From contig JAJEBF010000003.1 in NCBI GenBank assembly GCA_022824025.1, forward strand, positions 285,699-349,698: DNA of 64,000 nt. Direction: 5' to 3'. This document shows positions 1 to 9,454 of this stretch, piece after piece (positions within the stretch are counted from its first letter, which is position 1; each line of letters starts with the position of its first letter). A program made the translations under genes and the position numbers. The notes beneath the pieces are model-generated. The model was not told where the DNA came from. It saw only the letters and a program-made list of their open reading frames with translations, and did not search any database. This DNA comes from Caldilineaceae bacterium (GTDB lineage: Bacteria; Chloroflexota; Anaerolineae; Caldilineales; Caldilineaceae).

Positions 1-2
1 TT

Positions 3-242
3 GCCGGGATCCTTGTCGTTACGCAAATGTACGGTCTGGGCCTGTCGCTTCCCTATCGCCTTCTCATCCTCGGCGCCTTCGTTGGCTCCGCGCTTCTGGT
101 TTACGGTAACTTCGGCTGGTACCGGCTAAACGAAATTGTTCGTATCCCGCTCATCGAGTACGCCTCCGTCTTTGTTCTGGCAGGGATCTTCTGGCTCGGA
201 CTTCGGATTGCACGGATCGTACGGCATATGCGCAGCGTGTGA
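3..242 (+). CDS. C-terminal part of a membrane protein (5' end outside the window)
   Basis: The frame is open from the left edge, so this is the tail of a longer gene. An internal ATG at 27 exists, but the upstream codons read on without a stop. About 80 residues are visible, with two hydrophobic stretches that look like membrane helices and a basic C-terminus (RIVRHMRSV), typical of a cytoplasmic end after the last helix. It ends 34 bases before the prenyltransferase gene on the same strand, so the two may be co-transcribed. The family cannot be recognised from this fragment. Confidence 0.55.
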   Translation, partial: AGILVVTQMYGLGLSLPYRLLILGAFVGSALLVYGNFGWYRLNEIVRIPLIEYASVFVLAGIFWLGLRIARIVRHMRSV

Positions 243-276
243 TGCCGACAAACTTTTACCATTCACGGCGCCGAAA

Positions 277-1236
277 ATGAGTCAACACCAGCCCGATCAA
301 GGCGCTGCCGACGACGTAGCCCGCAAAGACGACAATGGGTCCTCCCGGCCAGGACGAGCGCAAAGGAAGCTCCGGATTTGGCTGCTTGCCGCCCGTCCAA
401 AGACGCTCCCGGCCGCAATCTCGCCCGTGTTGGTCGGGACGTCGCTGGCCTGGGCTGACGGCCGCTTCTCGCCGGCGCCTGCCCTGGCGGCAACGGTCGG
501 CGCGCTCCTGCTGCAAATCCTCTCAAATTTCGCCAACGATTACTTCGACTACGTCAAAGGAGCGGATACCAGGGAACGGCTTGGCCCCACGCGCGCCCTG
601 GCCGCCGGTCTGCTCTCCGCAAAGGAGCTTCGAGTCGGAATCGTCGTTACCGCCGTCCTGGCGATACTCGTCGGAGTCTATCTTGCGCTGGTTGGCGGCT
701 GGCCTATCGTGGCGATCGGCGTCGCCTCCCTGCTTGCCGCCGTCCTGTATACCGGGGGCCCGCTTCCCTATGGCTATCACGGCCTGGGGGATCTGTTCGT
801 CTTTGTCTTCTTCGGGCTTGCCGCCGTCTGCGGAACCTACTTCGTGCAAGCCGGGACGATTTCGGCGCCAGTATTTCTTGCCTCAGTACCCGTCGGCCTC
901 CTGATCACCGCCATTCTCGTTGTCAACAACCTGCGCGACCTGGACACCGACGCAAAGGCTGGCAAGCGCACGCTGGCCGTGCTGATCGGCCCCCGCTCTA
1001 CGCGCCTACAATTCATCGCCCTGCTCGCGCTGGCCTATGGTTCCACGCCTGCCCTCTGGCTGATCTATGGCCACGGCCCCGCCGTTCTCCTGCCATTTGT
1101 CAGCCTGCCTCTCGCTGTCCGAAGAGCCGTTTCAATGTATACCTCCAGCGGTAAAGAGCTCAACCCCGTCCTGGCCGCGACCGCGCAACTGTCATTGCAG
1201 TTCAGCCTGCTCCTTTCTCTCGGCATCCTTCTCTGA
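277..1236 (+). CDS. menA: MenA-type UbiA-family prenyltransferase (1,4-dihydroxy-2-naphthoate polyprenyltransferase)
   Basis: This is an integral-membrane enzyme expected to attach a polyprenyl chain to 1,4-dihydroxy-2-naphthoate in menaquinone synthesis. From the ATG at 277 it is 319 residues, normal for MenA. The first Asp-rich prenyl-diphosphate motif is NDYFDYVKGAD (residues 87-97) and the second is NNLRDLDTD (217-225). Both sit between hydrophobic helices, and the early RPKTLPAAISPV stretch is typical of the family. A longer reading from 136 only adds a charged, unconserved leader, so 277 is preferred. The flavoprotein gene begins 3 bases downstream, suggesting one transcript. Other UbiA-family substrates cannot be fully excluded. 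Confidence 0.85.
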   Translation: MSQHQPDQGAADDVARKDDNGSSRPGRAQRKLRIWLLAARPKTLPAAISPVLVGTSLAWADGRFSPAPALAATVGALLLQILSNFANDYFDYVKGADTRERLGPTRALAAGLLSAKELRVGIVVTAVLAILVGVYLALVGGWPIVAIGVASLLAAVLYTGGPLPYGYHGLGDLFVFVFFGLAAVCGTYFVQAGTISAPVFLASVPVGLLITAILVVNNLRDLDTDAKAGKRTLAVLIGPRSTRLQFIALLALAYGSTPALWLIYGHGPAVLLPFVSLPLAVRRAVSMYTSSGKELNPVLAATAQLSLQFSLLLSLGILL

Positions 1237-1238
1237 CA

Positions 1239-2825
1239 ATGTCGGATTTCGATGTCCTCTTCATTGGGGCGGGCCACAACGCCCTTGTCTGCGCTGGCTA
1301 CCTGGCCAGGGCAGGCTATCGGGTAGGCATGCTTGAGCGCCGTTCGACCGTCGGAGGCGCAGTCGTAACCGAAGAAACCGTTCCCGGCTTCCGATTCGAT
1401 CTGGGCGGCAGCGCCCACATTCTCATCCATCACACGCCAATCGTCCGTGATCTCTCCTTGGAGAATTTCGGCCTCAGTTATCTCGATATCGATCCTCTCT
1501 TCTTTGCCCCCTTTCCCGATGGAGACCAGATCTTTGTCTGGAAAGACCTCGACCGGACTTGCGAGAGCATTGCAGCGGTCTCGCCTGAAGATGCCCAGAG
1601 GTACCACAAATTCATCAAGGACTGGACCCCTTTTGCGGAGGCAATGGTAGCCTCCTTTCTCCATGCCCCTACACCATTCAATCTTGCAAAGTGGCTGGTC
1701 TTCAAGAGCGGTGTAGCCGCGGACCTCGGGCCGCGACTTCAAGCCGTTTTGGGAAGCTATGGCCAGTTTCTGCGCAACGCCTTTGTCTCCCCCAAGGTCC
1801 AGGCTCTCATCGGTTGGATGGCTGCCCAATCCGGGCCGCCGCCAGGGGAACGGCTCAGCGCTCCGTTCGCCCTCTGGCAACCCATGTATCACGTTTCCGG
1901 CGTCAAAAGGCCGCGCGGCGGATCCGGTATGCTGACACAGGCGCTGGCGCGAATGATTAGAGCCAACCGCGGCACAATAACCGTTGACGCTGCGGTCGAA
2001 CAGATCATCGTCAGGAACGGAAAAGCTGTCGGCGTTCAGACCGACGCAGGCGAGCAGGTCACAGCAAGCGAGGCAATCGTATCCGGGACGCACATCCACA
2101 CAACGCTCAAGCTCCTCGAGGGTCAGGTCCCGGCCCGGCGCATCTCATCGGCGCGTCGATCCAGGATCGGCAATGGCTTTGGCATGATGTTACGTTGCGC
2201 GCTGACGGACCTGCCCGACTACTCCGACCGGGGACGGACGCAAGGCGGCCCTCCTCGCCCGGAACATCGCGCTTTGCAGTTTATTTGTCCGGATCTGGAC
2301 TACCTGGAACGCGCCTACGACGACTATCTCGCCGGTCGCCCTCCCGCAGACCCTGCCCTTATTGCAATGACCTTTTCTGCGGTGGATCCGTCACTCGCCC
2401 CGCCCGGCAAACACGTGCTCTTCCTGTGGGGACAGTACTATCCCTATGAACTGGCGTCCGGCAGGAGTTGGGATGAGATTGGGGACACCGTTGCCGATCA
2501 GATGATTGCCAAGCTGGCGGAGTACGCGCCCAACATAAGGCAAACGGTAACAGGCAGGCTCGTTCAGACTCCGCTATGGTTGGAGAGAGAGTTGGGGCTG
2601 CTGCGTGGCAATGTCATGCATCTTGAAATGTCTGTCAACCAGATGTTTGCCTTGCGTCCAACCCTCGGTTGGAGCAACTATCGCGGACCAGTGAAGGGAC
2701 TCTATCTGACCGGCGCCAGCACCCATCCCGGCGGCGGCATCATGGGCGCTTCCGGCAGAAATGCGGCCGCCGCGATCCTGTATGACCTCGATCGCAAGTC
2801 TTTGAATTTCTTGGGCATTCAGTAA
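1239..2825 (+). CDS. Phytoene-dehydrogenase-like FAD-dependent oxidoreductase (PYROXD2-like)
   Basis: A 528-residue flavoprotein. It opens with the dinucleotide-binding fold [19 protein letters not shown] (residues 9-27), followed by the ribose-binding acidic residue in MLERR and the VGGAVVTEE segment typical of the phytoene desaturase/amine oxidase superfamily. The C-terminus carries the second FAD motif, [20 protein letters not shown]. The length and the C-terminal motif fit the bacterial PYROXD2/CrtI-like NAD(P)/FAD oxidoreductases rather than a confirmed carotenoid desaturase. Its ATG is 3 bases after the menA stop, so the pair is probably translated from one message. A role in isoprenoid or quinone modification is inferred from that pairing only. 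Confidence 0.8.
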   Translation: MSDFDVLFIGAGHNALVCAGYLARAGYRVGMLERRSTVGGAVVTEETVPGFRFDLGGSAHILIHHTPIVRDLSLENFGLSYLDIDPLFFAPFPDGDQIFVWKDLDRTCESIAAVSPEDAQRYHKFIKDWTPFAEAMVASFLHAPTPFNLAKWLVFKSGVAADLGPRLQAVLGSYGQFLRNAFVSPKVQALIGWMAAQSGPPPGERLSAPFALWQPMYHVSGVKRPRGGSGMLTQALARMIRANRGTITVDAAVEQIIVRNGKAVGVQTDAGEQVTASEAIVSGTHIHTTLKLLEGQVPARRISSARRSRIGNGFGMMLRCALTDLPDYSDRGRTQGGPPRPEHRALQFICPDLDYLERAYDDYLAGRPPADPALIAMTFSAVDPSLAPPGKHVLFLWGQYYPYELASGRSWDEIGDTVADQMIAKLAEYAPNIRQTVTGRLVQTPLWLERELGLLRGNVMHLEMSVNQMFALRPTLGWSNYRGPVKGLYLTGASTHPGGGIMGASGRNAAAAILYDLDRKSLNFLGIQ

Positions 2826-2892
2826 TGGGAATCCCCTGGCAACCGACGCGGCGTCCGGCAGACACTCATTCACGTCGTAAAGGGCTCGCGCA

Positions 2893-2921
2893 TTGGAACT
2901 GACTGTTGAAAGTGTTAGAAT
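2893..2921 (+). promoter_or_regulatory. Sigma70-type promoter giving an apparently leaderless transcript
   Basis: A -35 box TTGGAA (2893-2898) and a -10 box TAGAAT (2916-2921) are separated by exactly 17 bases. The ATG of the next gene lies at 2928, only six bases past the -10, so transcription would begin at or next to the start codon. No Shine-Dalgarno sequence precedes that ATG. Confidence 0.55.
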
Positions 2922-2927
2922 CGAGCC

Positions 2928-3356
2928 ATGCCCCCCTCCACAGACACAGTCCCGGAACGCACAACAATTTTTCGCTTTCGCGCCAGTGGCGACGACGCTG
3001 TTGGATACGTTCTCGCCAACGGAATCTACCGCCTTCGCTGGCAGGAGGGCATTGTAATCGGCCGCTGCGAAACTGGGGATTCTGGTGGGCGCATCTTTCG
3101 AACAACGCGGTTCGGCGAGAAAGAGCTCGGAGGAATCACGCTTGAAGGTGTCATCCACAGTCACGGTCTGTTTGAGGGCGGCAACCTGGGCTGGTTGGAG
3201 CCAGACGGAACAGTAATTCGGGGCGGATACATATTTGCCGAAGAGGAAGTCGGCCGCGTCAATGGCCCGCAAGTGCAGCTGGCGGCGGCAGCGTTACTGT
3301 TGATCTTTTTGCCTGAAGAGGAGGAAGAGGATCGAGAGGCGAAGAGGTTAGTTTGA
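2928..3356 (+). CDS. Hypothetical protein, 142 residues
   Basis: I do not recognise a family. The protein has no signal peptide. It alternates short predicted strands with glycine turns (GYVLANGIYRLRW, GGRIFRTTRFG, LEPDGTVIRGGYIF) and ends in a short hydrophobic patch followed by an acidic run (EEEEEDRE). The evenly spaced glycine/aromatic pattern suggests a small beta-rich fold. The start is supported by a promoter whose -10 box lies six bases upstream. It stands between the flavoprotein and alpha/beta hydrolase genes on the same strand, but with its own promoter it may be independently expressed. Confidence 0.55.
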   Translation: MPPSTDTVPERTTIFRFRASGDDAVGYVLANGIYRLRWQEGIVIGRCETGDSGGRIFRTTRFGEKELGGITLEGVIHSHGLFEGGNLGWLEPDGTVIRGGYIFAEEEVGRVNGPQVQLAAAALLLIFLPEEEEEDREAKRLV

Positions 3357-3409
3357 AATGAGGATGGTTGGATTTTGGATGTTTTATATGACTACGCGAA
3401 AAAAATCCC

Positions 3410-4279
3410 GTGTTCACCATTGTAACAGATCCCATCACCTTTAATCTCCGGTCATCGGGCAGCAAAGATGGTGTCCCCATTCTCCTGCTCCACGGCTCCC
3501 ACGCAACCAGCCGCTGGTGGGAACCTCTCTTCGCTGTCTTGCCGGATTCGATCCACGCCATCGCGCCCGACCTGCGCGGCTGTGGAAGGAGCACGCAGTC
3601 CGATACGGGCTACGATATTGAAAACCAGGCCGAAGATATCTCAGAATTGGCAGCCGCGCTGGACTTAACAGACTTCGATCTCGTGGGGCATGGCAGCGGC
3701 GGCGCCATCGCCGTGGAATTCGCGCTGCGCCACCCTCAGAAGCTGCACAGCCTCATCCTTGTTGATAGTGTCCCTATCGAAGGCGCCTTCACCCCGCTTC
3801 AAGGGCTGCAACTCCTCTCCCAAATGCGCGAGGACCGCTCCCTCCTCCGCCGCGCCCTTTCCTCGCTCATGCCGACCGCGCCGCCTCCCACCATGACCGA
3901 CTCAGAATTCGAAACATTTTTCGATCTACTGGTCGACGACGCCGCCGCCATGGCCCCCGCAGCATTCACCGCTGTGGCAGAGGCGCTGAATCGCTGGAAT
4001 CGCCTCGAAGAGGCCCACAGGCTTACTCTGCCTACACTTCTCCTTCTGGGAACAGAAGACACAATAGTTGAAAGAGATGCCGCCACGCGCACCCTGCTTG
4101 CCATACCCGGCGCCGCCAATTTGGAGATTCTAAGAGGATTGGGCCACTCCCCCATGATCGAATCGCCGGTTGTCCTCGCCGAGCGAATCATTGAGTTCAT
4201 AACGGAGGACTTTGAGAGCTTCGAAGAGGCCAGAGAAGTCGCGCGCCAGGACAGCGAAAGCGCTGGCAACGCCGAGTAG
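3410..4279 (+). CDS. Alpha/beta-fold hydrolase
   Basis: A 289-residue alpha/beta hydrolase of the epoxide hydrolase/haloperoxidase-like type. The oxyanion-hole motif LLLHGS is at residues 25-30, the nucleophile elbow GHGSG places Ser at 96, the acid is likely Asp217 in LLGTEDT, and the base is His246 in GLGHSPM. The complete triad implies an active esterase, lactonase or C-C hydrolase; the substrate cannot be deduced. The start is a GTG, since no in-frame ATG lies close upstream. The acidic tail beyond residue 265 is longer than usual for the family. Confidence 0.82.
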   Translation: MFTIVTDPITFNLRSSGSKDGVPILLLHGSHATSRWWEPLFAVLPDSIHAIAPDLRGCGRSTQSDTGYDIENQAEDISELAAALDLTDFDLVGHGSGGAIAVEFALRHPQKLHSLILVDSVPIEGAFTPLQGLQLLSQMREDRSLLRRALSSLMPTAPPPTMTDSEFETFFDLLVDDAAAMAPAAFTAVAEALNRWNRLEEAHRLTLPTLLLLGTEDTIVERDAATRTLLAIPGAANLEILRGLGHSPMIESPVVLAERIIEFITEDFESFEEAREVARQDSESAGNAE

Positions 4280-4344
4280 GCTGTCCAACACATTCCTACC
4301 CAACCGGGCAATTCCCACCTGCCTCACATTAGTTTGAACGGGTT

Positions 4345-4983
4345 ATGAACACTGAAAGCGATCAAGAACTGCGTGCCCACTGGGATGAGCGCTACCGCAG
4401 CGGACATACACCGTGGGATACCGGAATCACCCCTCCCGAAGTGCGGACATTCTGGAAGGAATCCAATTTACCCAGAGCCGGAAACCTGGCAATCGATATT
4501 GGTTGCGGCACCGGGTTGAACACCCTGTTCCTGGCAAGGCAAGGATTGTATGCAATCGGGTTTGATCTCTCAGGACAGGCTTTGATGCTCGCCCGCAAGA
4601 GAATCAGCCCTGACGCTGCCAGTGAACAGGAGCCTCCGCGAGGCAAGGCGATGTTCGTGCAGGCGGACGTATCCAGACTGCCTGTAGGCAGCCTTGACGC
4701 TTGTTACGCCCTGGATATCGGTTGCCTTCACAGCCTTCCGGACGACCGCAGGCCCGCATACGCCCAGGGTGTCATCCGCGCTCTCAGACCCGGAGGCTAC
4801 TACCATCTTTATGTGTTCGACCGGAGCAAATCTGATGGGCCTGGCGCCAGGGGGATGGACGACGGAGAGGTAGCCGCCCTGTTCGACGGCAAAATGGAAA
4901 TTGTGTCAGAGGAACGAGGCGTTTCTTCTGCTCAGGTCTCCCGACCCTCACGCTGGTTTCTGCTGAGAATGACAGAAAGGTAG
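4345..4983 (+). CDS. Class I SAM-dependent methyltransferase, TPMT/TehB-like
   Basis: A 212-residue soluble methyltransferase. The N-terminal HWDERYRSGHTPWDTG (residues 12-27) is characteristic of the thiopurine methyltransferase/TehB-like group, in which the tryptophan motif lies next to the SAM site. Motif I is AIDIGCGTGLNTLFLA (from residue 49), and the post-motif acidic residue occurs in GFDLSG. The group methylates small thiols, halides, tellurite or selenium compounds; the acceptor here is unknown. It is the last + strand gene before a convergent - strand operon. Confidence 0.82.
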   Translation: MNTESDQELRAHWDERYRSGHTPWDTGITPPEVRTFWKESNLPRAGNLAIDIGCGTGLNTLFLARQGLYAIGFDLSGQALMLARKRISPDAASEQEPPRGKAMFVQADVSRLPVGSLDACYALDIGCLHSLPDDRRPAYAQGVIRALRPGGYYHLYVFDRSKSDGPGARGMDDGEVAALFDGKMEIVSEERGVSSAQVSRPSRWFLLRMTER

Positions 4984-5116
4984 CTTCTGGGTCTACGGAA
5001 TCGAGCCTTTCCCCTCAGCGACGCGTTCAAAGCAGGCTTCCTTTCCCGTCCCCACTGGTTAAAGAGCCGTCTGCCCCTTCCCTCCAGGGGAGCATTCCAC
5101 CCGACGCCTCAAACTC

Positions 5117-6376
5117 CTAAGGGCAAAGGGGCCTCGATACGGGGGCCGGGCCCCCGCCGTCATCCGGCTGTGGGTTCTCAGGGCTGATCGACGTATTCGT
5201 CTCCACCAGTGGCGGCCTGTCAAAGACGCCTCTTAGCTCTTCCGCGATATAGTCCCAATTGACCACAAAGACCGCCATCCCCTCGCGCCAGCCATGGCGC
5301 ATCGCATCCGGGGGACCCATCACCATACCCTTGACATCCGTCTCGCTCAGAGACAAGCCGAACCGTGCATACCGCACTGTGTCCCATCTGCCTACATCCG
5401 TGTCAACCGAATAACGCAGCGCGTCATACAAAAGGAAGGCTCTCGGCAGGAGATTCTGTTCCACAAGCTGCTTTCTCAGCGCCCACACGACACGCTGTTG
5501 CCTGCGCGCCCGCTCAAGATCGCCGCCGCCAGATCGCCGGCTGCGCACGTAACTGAGCGCCTGTTCTCCACTCAGCAGATGCTCGCCGGGCGGCAGATTC
5601 AGGTAAATTCCTTCCTCGGGATAATATTCGTAGAGGTAGCAGTCTACGTGTATCTTGAGACCGCCAAGGGCATCGATCAGGTTCTTGAAGCCTTCAAATC
5701 GAAAACGGATGAAATTATCTATCGTGATTCCGAGCCTTTCCTCCAGAATCGAAGTCAGCAGACGAGGCCCTCCCCCTCCCGGGGCATCCATTTCACCCAG
5801 GTAATCGATGACATTGATCCGATTGGGAAGGTGGCCCGGTATGTGGTCAATGTACATATCTCGAGGAAAGGAAACGATTGCCGCTTCGCCCAGCTCCGGA
5901 TTCATCATGAGCAAAATGATTACGTCTGTCCGCCAATTGGGCTGATCCGGGCGCTGATCGCTGCCCAATATCAGAATACTTGTCGTGTTTTCGAGGTCGG
6001 TTATTGGCGGGGTTGGCTCTGGGCTTGGCGTTGCTGTAGGCGTAGCAGACGGTACCGGTGTCGCAGTGGCAGTTTCGACAACCGAACTTTCGCCTGCTGC
6101 CGGTTTCAACTGTTGCCTGGTTTGAGCGCTTTCAGGCAGCCTGTCGAGTGATTCCGACTCGCCCGGTTGCTTTTCAATCTGCGCCTCTCTGGGCAGTGAA
6201 ACTTCAACTCGTGGTTCTTCCCCCGGTGCTGACTCTCTGTTGACAATGACGAAACTGAGCAGAATTGCGCTGCCGAGAATCAGGAGCAGATAGGGTCGAA
6301 CAAACGGATGGAGTCCGCGTCGAATCGTCGTTCGTGTCTGTTTCTGAAGAGCAGGAAGGTTGCGCCGCAGGCTCAT
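5117..6376 (-). CDS. LytR-CpsA-Psr (LCP) family cell-wall ligase
   Basis: A membrane-anchored LCP protein of 419 residues, of the family that transfers polyprenyl-diphosphate-linked glycopolymers to the cell wall or capsule. A cytoplasmic basic N-terminus (1-27) is followed by one membrane helix (about 28-46), a Thr/Pro-rich linker (about 100-125) and the LCP domain. Conserved lipid-phosphate-binding residues are visible in LGSDQRP (138-144), WRTDVIIL (148-155), SFPRDMY (169-175) and the YVRSRRSGGGDLERARRQQ block (276-294). It is the last gene of the long - strand cluster, 166 bases after cinA. Whether the envelope is a conventional wall in this organism is not shown by the sequence. Confidence 0.9.
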   Translation of the reverse strand: MSLRRNLPALQKQTRTTIRRGLHPFVRPYLLLILGSAILLSFVIVNRESAPGEEPRVEVSLPREAQIEKQPGESESLDRLPESAQTRQQLKPAAGESSVVETATATPVPSATPTATPSPEPTPPITDLENTTSILILGSDQRPDQPNWRTDVIILLMMNPELGEAAIVSFPRDMYIDHIPGHLPNRINVIDYLGEMDAPGGGGPRLLTSILEERLGITIDNFIRFRFEGFKNLIDALGGLKIHVDCYLYEYYPEEGIYLNLPPGEHLLSGEQALSYVRSRRSGGGDLERARRQQRVVWALRKQLVEQNLLPRAFLLYDALRYSVDTDVGRWDTVRYARFGLSLSETDVKGMVMGPPDAMRHGWREGMAVFVVNWDYIAEELRGVFDRPPLVETNTSISPENPQPDDGGGPAPVSRPLCP

Positions 6377-6542
6377 AGCCGGAAGGTTCGTCCATCAAAA
6401 AGGCAAGTCGACGATCGTCTCACCAAGAGACCTGGTCTTGGATTTGCAAAGGGCAATGGGACGGCGAGAAGTGAGGTTCGGGAAGTGAGACCGGCTCTTT
6501 CTCCTCCTTGCTCATTCCTCTGCTCGAGAAAGGGCCCGTGGG

Positions 6543-7799
6543 CTAGACTTCAAGGTCAAGTAAAATTCGGCGGAGCAGGTCCATCGCTCGATTCCCAACC
6601 CATGCATTCGTCAACCTGTCAGCCCCGCCAAAGGGGAATCGCGCCACTTCAGTTCGTTCAGGCCCTGCGCAGCCGATCCATGTTTCGCCGCCCTGATTGG
6701 AGTGGAAGGTCTCGTCGGGTCGGCCACTGGTGATGACGGCCAGCCCATGGGAAGCCTTGCATTCGTCACGCAGCTTAAGTGCCAAATCACCGGCGACTTC
6801 GCTTGTCGGGGGCTGCCTGAGCAACTGTTCGAAAGTGTCCTGTCCAGGGTTTCCTTCCAGGATCCGCCGGGCATTCTCCGGACCCGCTCCGCTTTTCATT
6901 CGTTCAGCGATTGCCCCTCCGGTAACCGTCTCGAGGAGGGCTACACTGGCGTCAGTCTTCGCGAGCAGACGCGCAAGGACCGCCTCAACCGTCTCTTCCG
7001 GCGTCGTGCTGTAAATGTAGTCGCCGATTACAGCGCGTACTTCCCTTTCCATCCCGTCCAGGAGACTCTCGGCCTCCTCCGCGCTTGGCGCCCTCGCCGC
7101 AATGCGTACATCGGCCTGACCCAGATGCGCTGCCAGCCCCATCGTTGGATTCCTGCTATCCATCAGTCCGCCCAATTCTGCGTCCAGGCTGCTCTCCCCG
7201 ATTCCAACCGTCCGCAGAATTCGCCTGCGAATGACGCCTATACCGCCTGTCAATTCGTTCAGGTACGGCAATACCAGGTCAGCCATCATTCGCTTCATTT
7301 CCCGGGGAACGCCCGGCATGGCAATGACCTTCCCATTCCGTCCGTGCCTTCGATCGTAGGCGATAAACCCGGGCGCGGTGCCGACCGGGTTTTCCAGAAT
7401 GGTTGCACTCTCGGGAATCTGGGCTTGGCGAAGGTTGTTCTCGCTCATCCGTTGGTAACCCCAGCGAGCGAATCGTTCTTTCAACTTTTCCTCAATGTCA
7501 ATGTGTCTTTCCAGTGGACAGCCAGTGGCATTGGCAATCGCGTCGCGCGTGATATCATCCGCGGTTGGCCCCAGGCCGCCCGTTACCAGGACGACGTCGC
7601 TGCGGGCCAGAGCCATCTCCAAAACGCCTCGCAGACGCGGCTCGTTGTCGCCGACACTCGTCTTGTAGTATATGTTGACGCCGATCTCCCGTAGCTCCTG
7701 GGCAATCCAGGCCGCGTTGGTGTCGACTATATCGCCGAGTAGAATCTCCGTACCGGACGTGACGAGCTCCGCTGAGACCTCTTTTGTGTCTGACGTCAT
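6543..7799 (-). CDS. cinA: CinA family protein with degenerate C-terminal amidase domain
   Basis: This 418-residue protein has the two-domain CinA layout. The N-terminal MoCF/COG1058 domain (1-170) is well conserved: SGTEILLGDIVDTN, VTGGLGPTADDITRDA and MPGVPREM. This half acts as an ADP-ribose pyrophosphatase in studied homologues. The C-terminal domain (about 265-418) corresponds to PncC nicotinamide mononucleotide deamidase. There the family's ESCTGG active-site motif is replaced by ETVTGG at 290-295, removing the serine-cysteine pair, and the following segment is also divergent. The deamidase half may therefore be inactive. The gene lies in the ligA/PolX-like operon, 66 bases after the CpXC gene, a context compatible with NAD recycling beside an NAD-dependent ligase. 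Confidence 0.88.
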   Translation of the reverse strand: MTSDTKEVSAELVTSGTEILLGDIVDTNAAWIAQELREIGVNIYYKTSVGDNEPRLRGVLEMALARSDVVLVTGGLGPTADDITRDAIANATGCPLERHIDIEEKLKERFARWGYQRMSENNLRQAQIPESATILENPVGTAPGFIAYDRRHGRNGKVIAMPGVPREMKRMMADLVLPYLNELTGGIGVIRRRILRTVGIGESSLDAELGGLMDSRNPTMGLAAHLGQADVRIAARAPSAEEAESLLDGMEREVRAVIGDYIYSTTPEETVEAVLARLLAKTDASVALLETVTGGAIAERMKSGAGPENARRILEGNPGQDTFEQLLRQPPTSEVAGDLALKLRDECKASHGLAVITSGRPDETFHSNQGGETWIGCAGPERTEVARFPFGGADRLTNAWVGNRAMDLLRRILLDLEV

Positions 7800-7865
7800 G
7801 GCTGTCGGTTCCTGGTCCTTGCTTTTTCCTGAACTGATCGTCCATCCTCGCTTTGCACACCAAAG

Positions 7866-9449
7866 CTAAAGCATGAGAGCTGCCTGTCCTCGAATGCTCC
7901 TCACCCGGCTTGCCAGAGCCCCGTTCCCCTCACTGCTGAATCGCTCCTCCAGCCCCTTCAGCGCCTCGACAAATTCTGGAGAAAGTTCTGATCGGTTCTC
8001 CTGCAGCAGGCTGCGCATGGCGCCTTCGTCCGGCGCGGAAAGGAGACGGTTGAGGAGCTTCATCTCCGGTGGCATACGCTCTTCCAGGATGGCCACCGCC
8101 TTTCCATAGATGGAACGCAATCTCTGAACTGCGAACGCCGCATTGTTTTGTTCGGCCTGCTGAATGTTCGAAGCCAGGACCGCCAGGAACATCTCGTTGA
8201 TCTGGTCGGCGTTTTCTTTCAGAGCCGCGTCGGTATCCGGGGCCTGCAAGACCTCTTGCAATACTGCCTGTACCTCCTGCGCCGCAGCCTGCTGACTCTG
8301 CGTTCGTTGCTCGTTTAGCTCGACCGTACGTTCACGAATCTCAATCAGGGCTGATCGCTCTTCAGGATCAGTGGAGTTCTCCAAACGATCGGCGAGCCCA
8401 AGCAGAAATGAGTAATCGGTGATCGCGGCCGCCGCGTTAATAACTGCAGTAGCTATGGCTTCCCCTTCTTCCCCTTCCAGCCAGTACTCAAGTAGCTGCG
8501 TCAGTAGTTCGTCACGCGTCGTCCGCGGCCCGAGCCTCGAAAGAGCTTTCTGAACCCGTTCCTCTAACGCTTTCAACTCTTGACCGGCTTCAGTGGTTTC
8601 AAGGAGCGTACTGCGAAGGCTGACCAGGGCCTCCTGCTGCTCAGTCTGACCTTCGGCGGCAACCGCGTTGATCACCTGTCCCAGTAGCACAAAGAAGCTC
8701 GAATCGATCAAAGACTTGCTTCGTTCAACGACCATCTGCATCGCGTTCAAGTCGCCGCCAAGTCGAACCAGGTTGCTGATCAACTCCGACTGTTCACGGC
8801 GCCGGCGAAGCATCTCGGGTGTGACACCCTCGAATCCCCACAGCTTTTCAATCAATGAGTCCCACTCAAAAAACTGTTGCGCCTGAAACATGTAGCCTTT
8901 GCGCTGGTCCGTAGGCAGCCGCGCCATGAGCGCCTGGCTTAACTCCCCTATCATTTTCTGCGTCTGCATGTCATCCAGCTGCGCCTGACCGGGCACGACA
9001 ACGCCGAGAAACTCATGCTCAGGTTCGTGGACCATCAGCGGCACGCTGAGTGGGCCGCCTGCGCCGCAGGAACTGCAAATGGCTGTATTGATCTGCCCGC
9101 CAAGCAGGGGACCCTTCAGCTCAGGGTTGGCGCCAAAATCAACAATCGAAAACACGGCCGTCGTGTAAGCGGCGCCGCAACCGGGGCAGGTGACTTGCGC
9201 CCCGGTGGGAGGGAAAAGTAGATTCAATTCGGGTTGCTGGCCGGCGCCAGCCTCGGCGGAAGCCTGCGGATCCGAAGGTGCCTGGGGGCGTTCTTCACTC
9301 GCTGTTTCCTCGGCCTCAGACGTTGGCTCCGCCTCAGCCTCTGGCTTGCTCGGCTCTTGTCGCCTGGAAGTGGAAAACCCTTTCGGGAGCTCGATGCCGC
9401 CGGACGATTCTGACGGAGGTGGGCTGCCAGGAGTCCAGATTTCACTCAT
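7866..9449 (-). CDS. CpXC-like zinc-ribbon protein with long helical C-terminal region
   Basis: A 527-residue soluble protein. Residues 1-75 are a low-complexity Pro/Glu/Ala/Ser tail. They are followed by a zinc-ribbon domain with CPGC at 88-91 and CSSC at 125-128 and a HEPEHEFLGVVVP strand, matching the CpXC domain (named for its Cys-Pro-x-Cys). From about 160 onward the protein is almost entirely helical and rich in Leu/Glu/Gln, with coiled-coil-like stretches. CpXC proteins have no established biochemical role. It follows the helical unknown gene by only 5 bases and precedes cinA, so it is part of the large - strand operon. Confidence 0.75.
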   Translation of the reverse strand: MSEIWTPGSPPPSESSGGIELPKGFSTSRRQEPSKPEAEAEPTSEAEETASEERPQAPSDPQASAEAGAGQQPELNLLFPPTGAQVTCPGCGAAYTTAVFSIVDFGANPELKGPLLGGQINTAICSSCGAGGPLSVPLMVHEPEHEFLGVVVPGQAQLDDMQTQKMIGELSQALMARLPTDQRKGYMFQAQQFFEWDSLIEKLWGFEGVTPEMLRRRREQSELISNLVRLGGDLNAMQMVVERSKSLIDSSFFVLLGQVINAVAAEGQTEQQEALVSLRSTLLETTEAGQELKALEERVQKALSRLGPRTTRDELLTQLLEYWLEGEEGEAIATAVINAAAAITDYSFLLGLADRLENSTDPEERSALIEIRERTVELNEQRTQSQQAAAQEVQAVLQEVLQAPDTDAALKENADQINEMFLAVLASNIQQAEQNNAAFAVQRLRSIYGKAVAILEERMPPEMKLLNRLLSAPDEGAMRSLLQENRSELSPEFVEALKGLEERFSSEGNGALASRVRSIRGQAALML

Positions 9450-9454
9450 GATTG

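Noticed and set aside
1065..2099. 344-codon open frame on the - strand
   Set aside because: It is antisense to the end of menA and the flavoprotein gene and has no family features; it arises from GC-rich codon bias.
5294..6151. 285-codon open frame on the + strand
   Set aside because: It is antisense to the LCP gene and shows no domain.
6702..7694. 330-codon open frame on the + strand
   Set aside because: It is antisense to the well-conserved cinA gene and has a Ser/Arg/Pro-rich translation.
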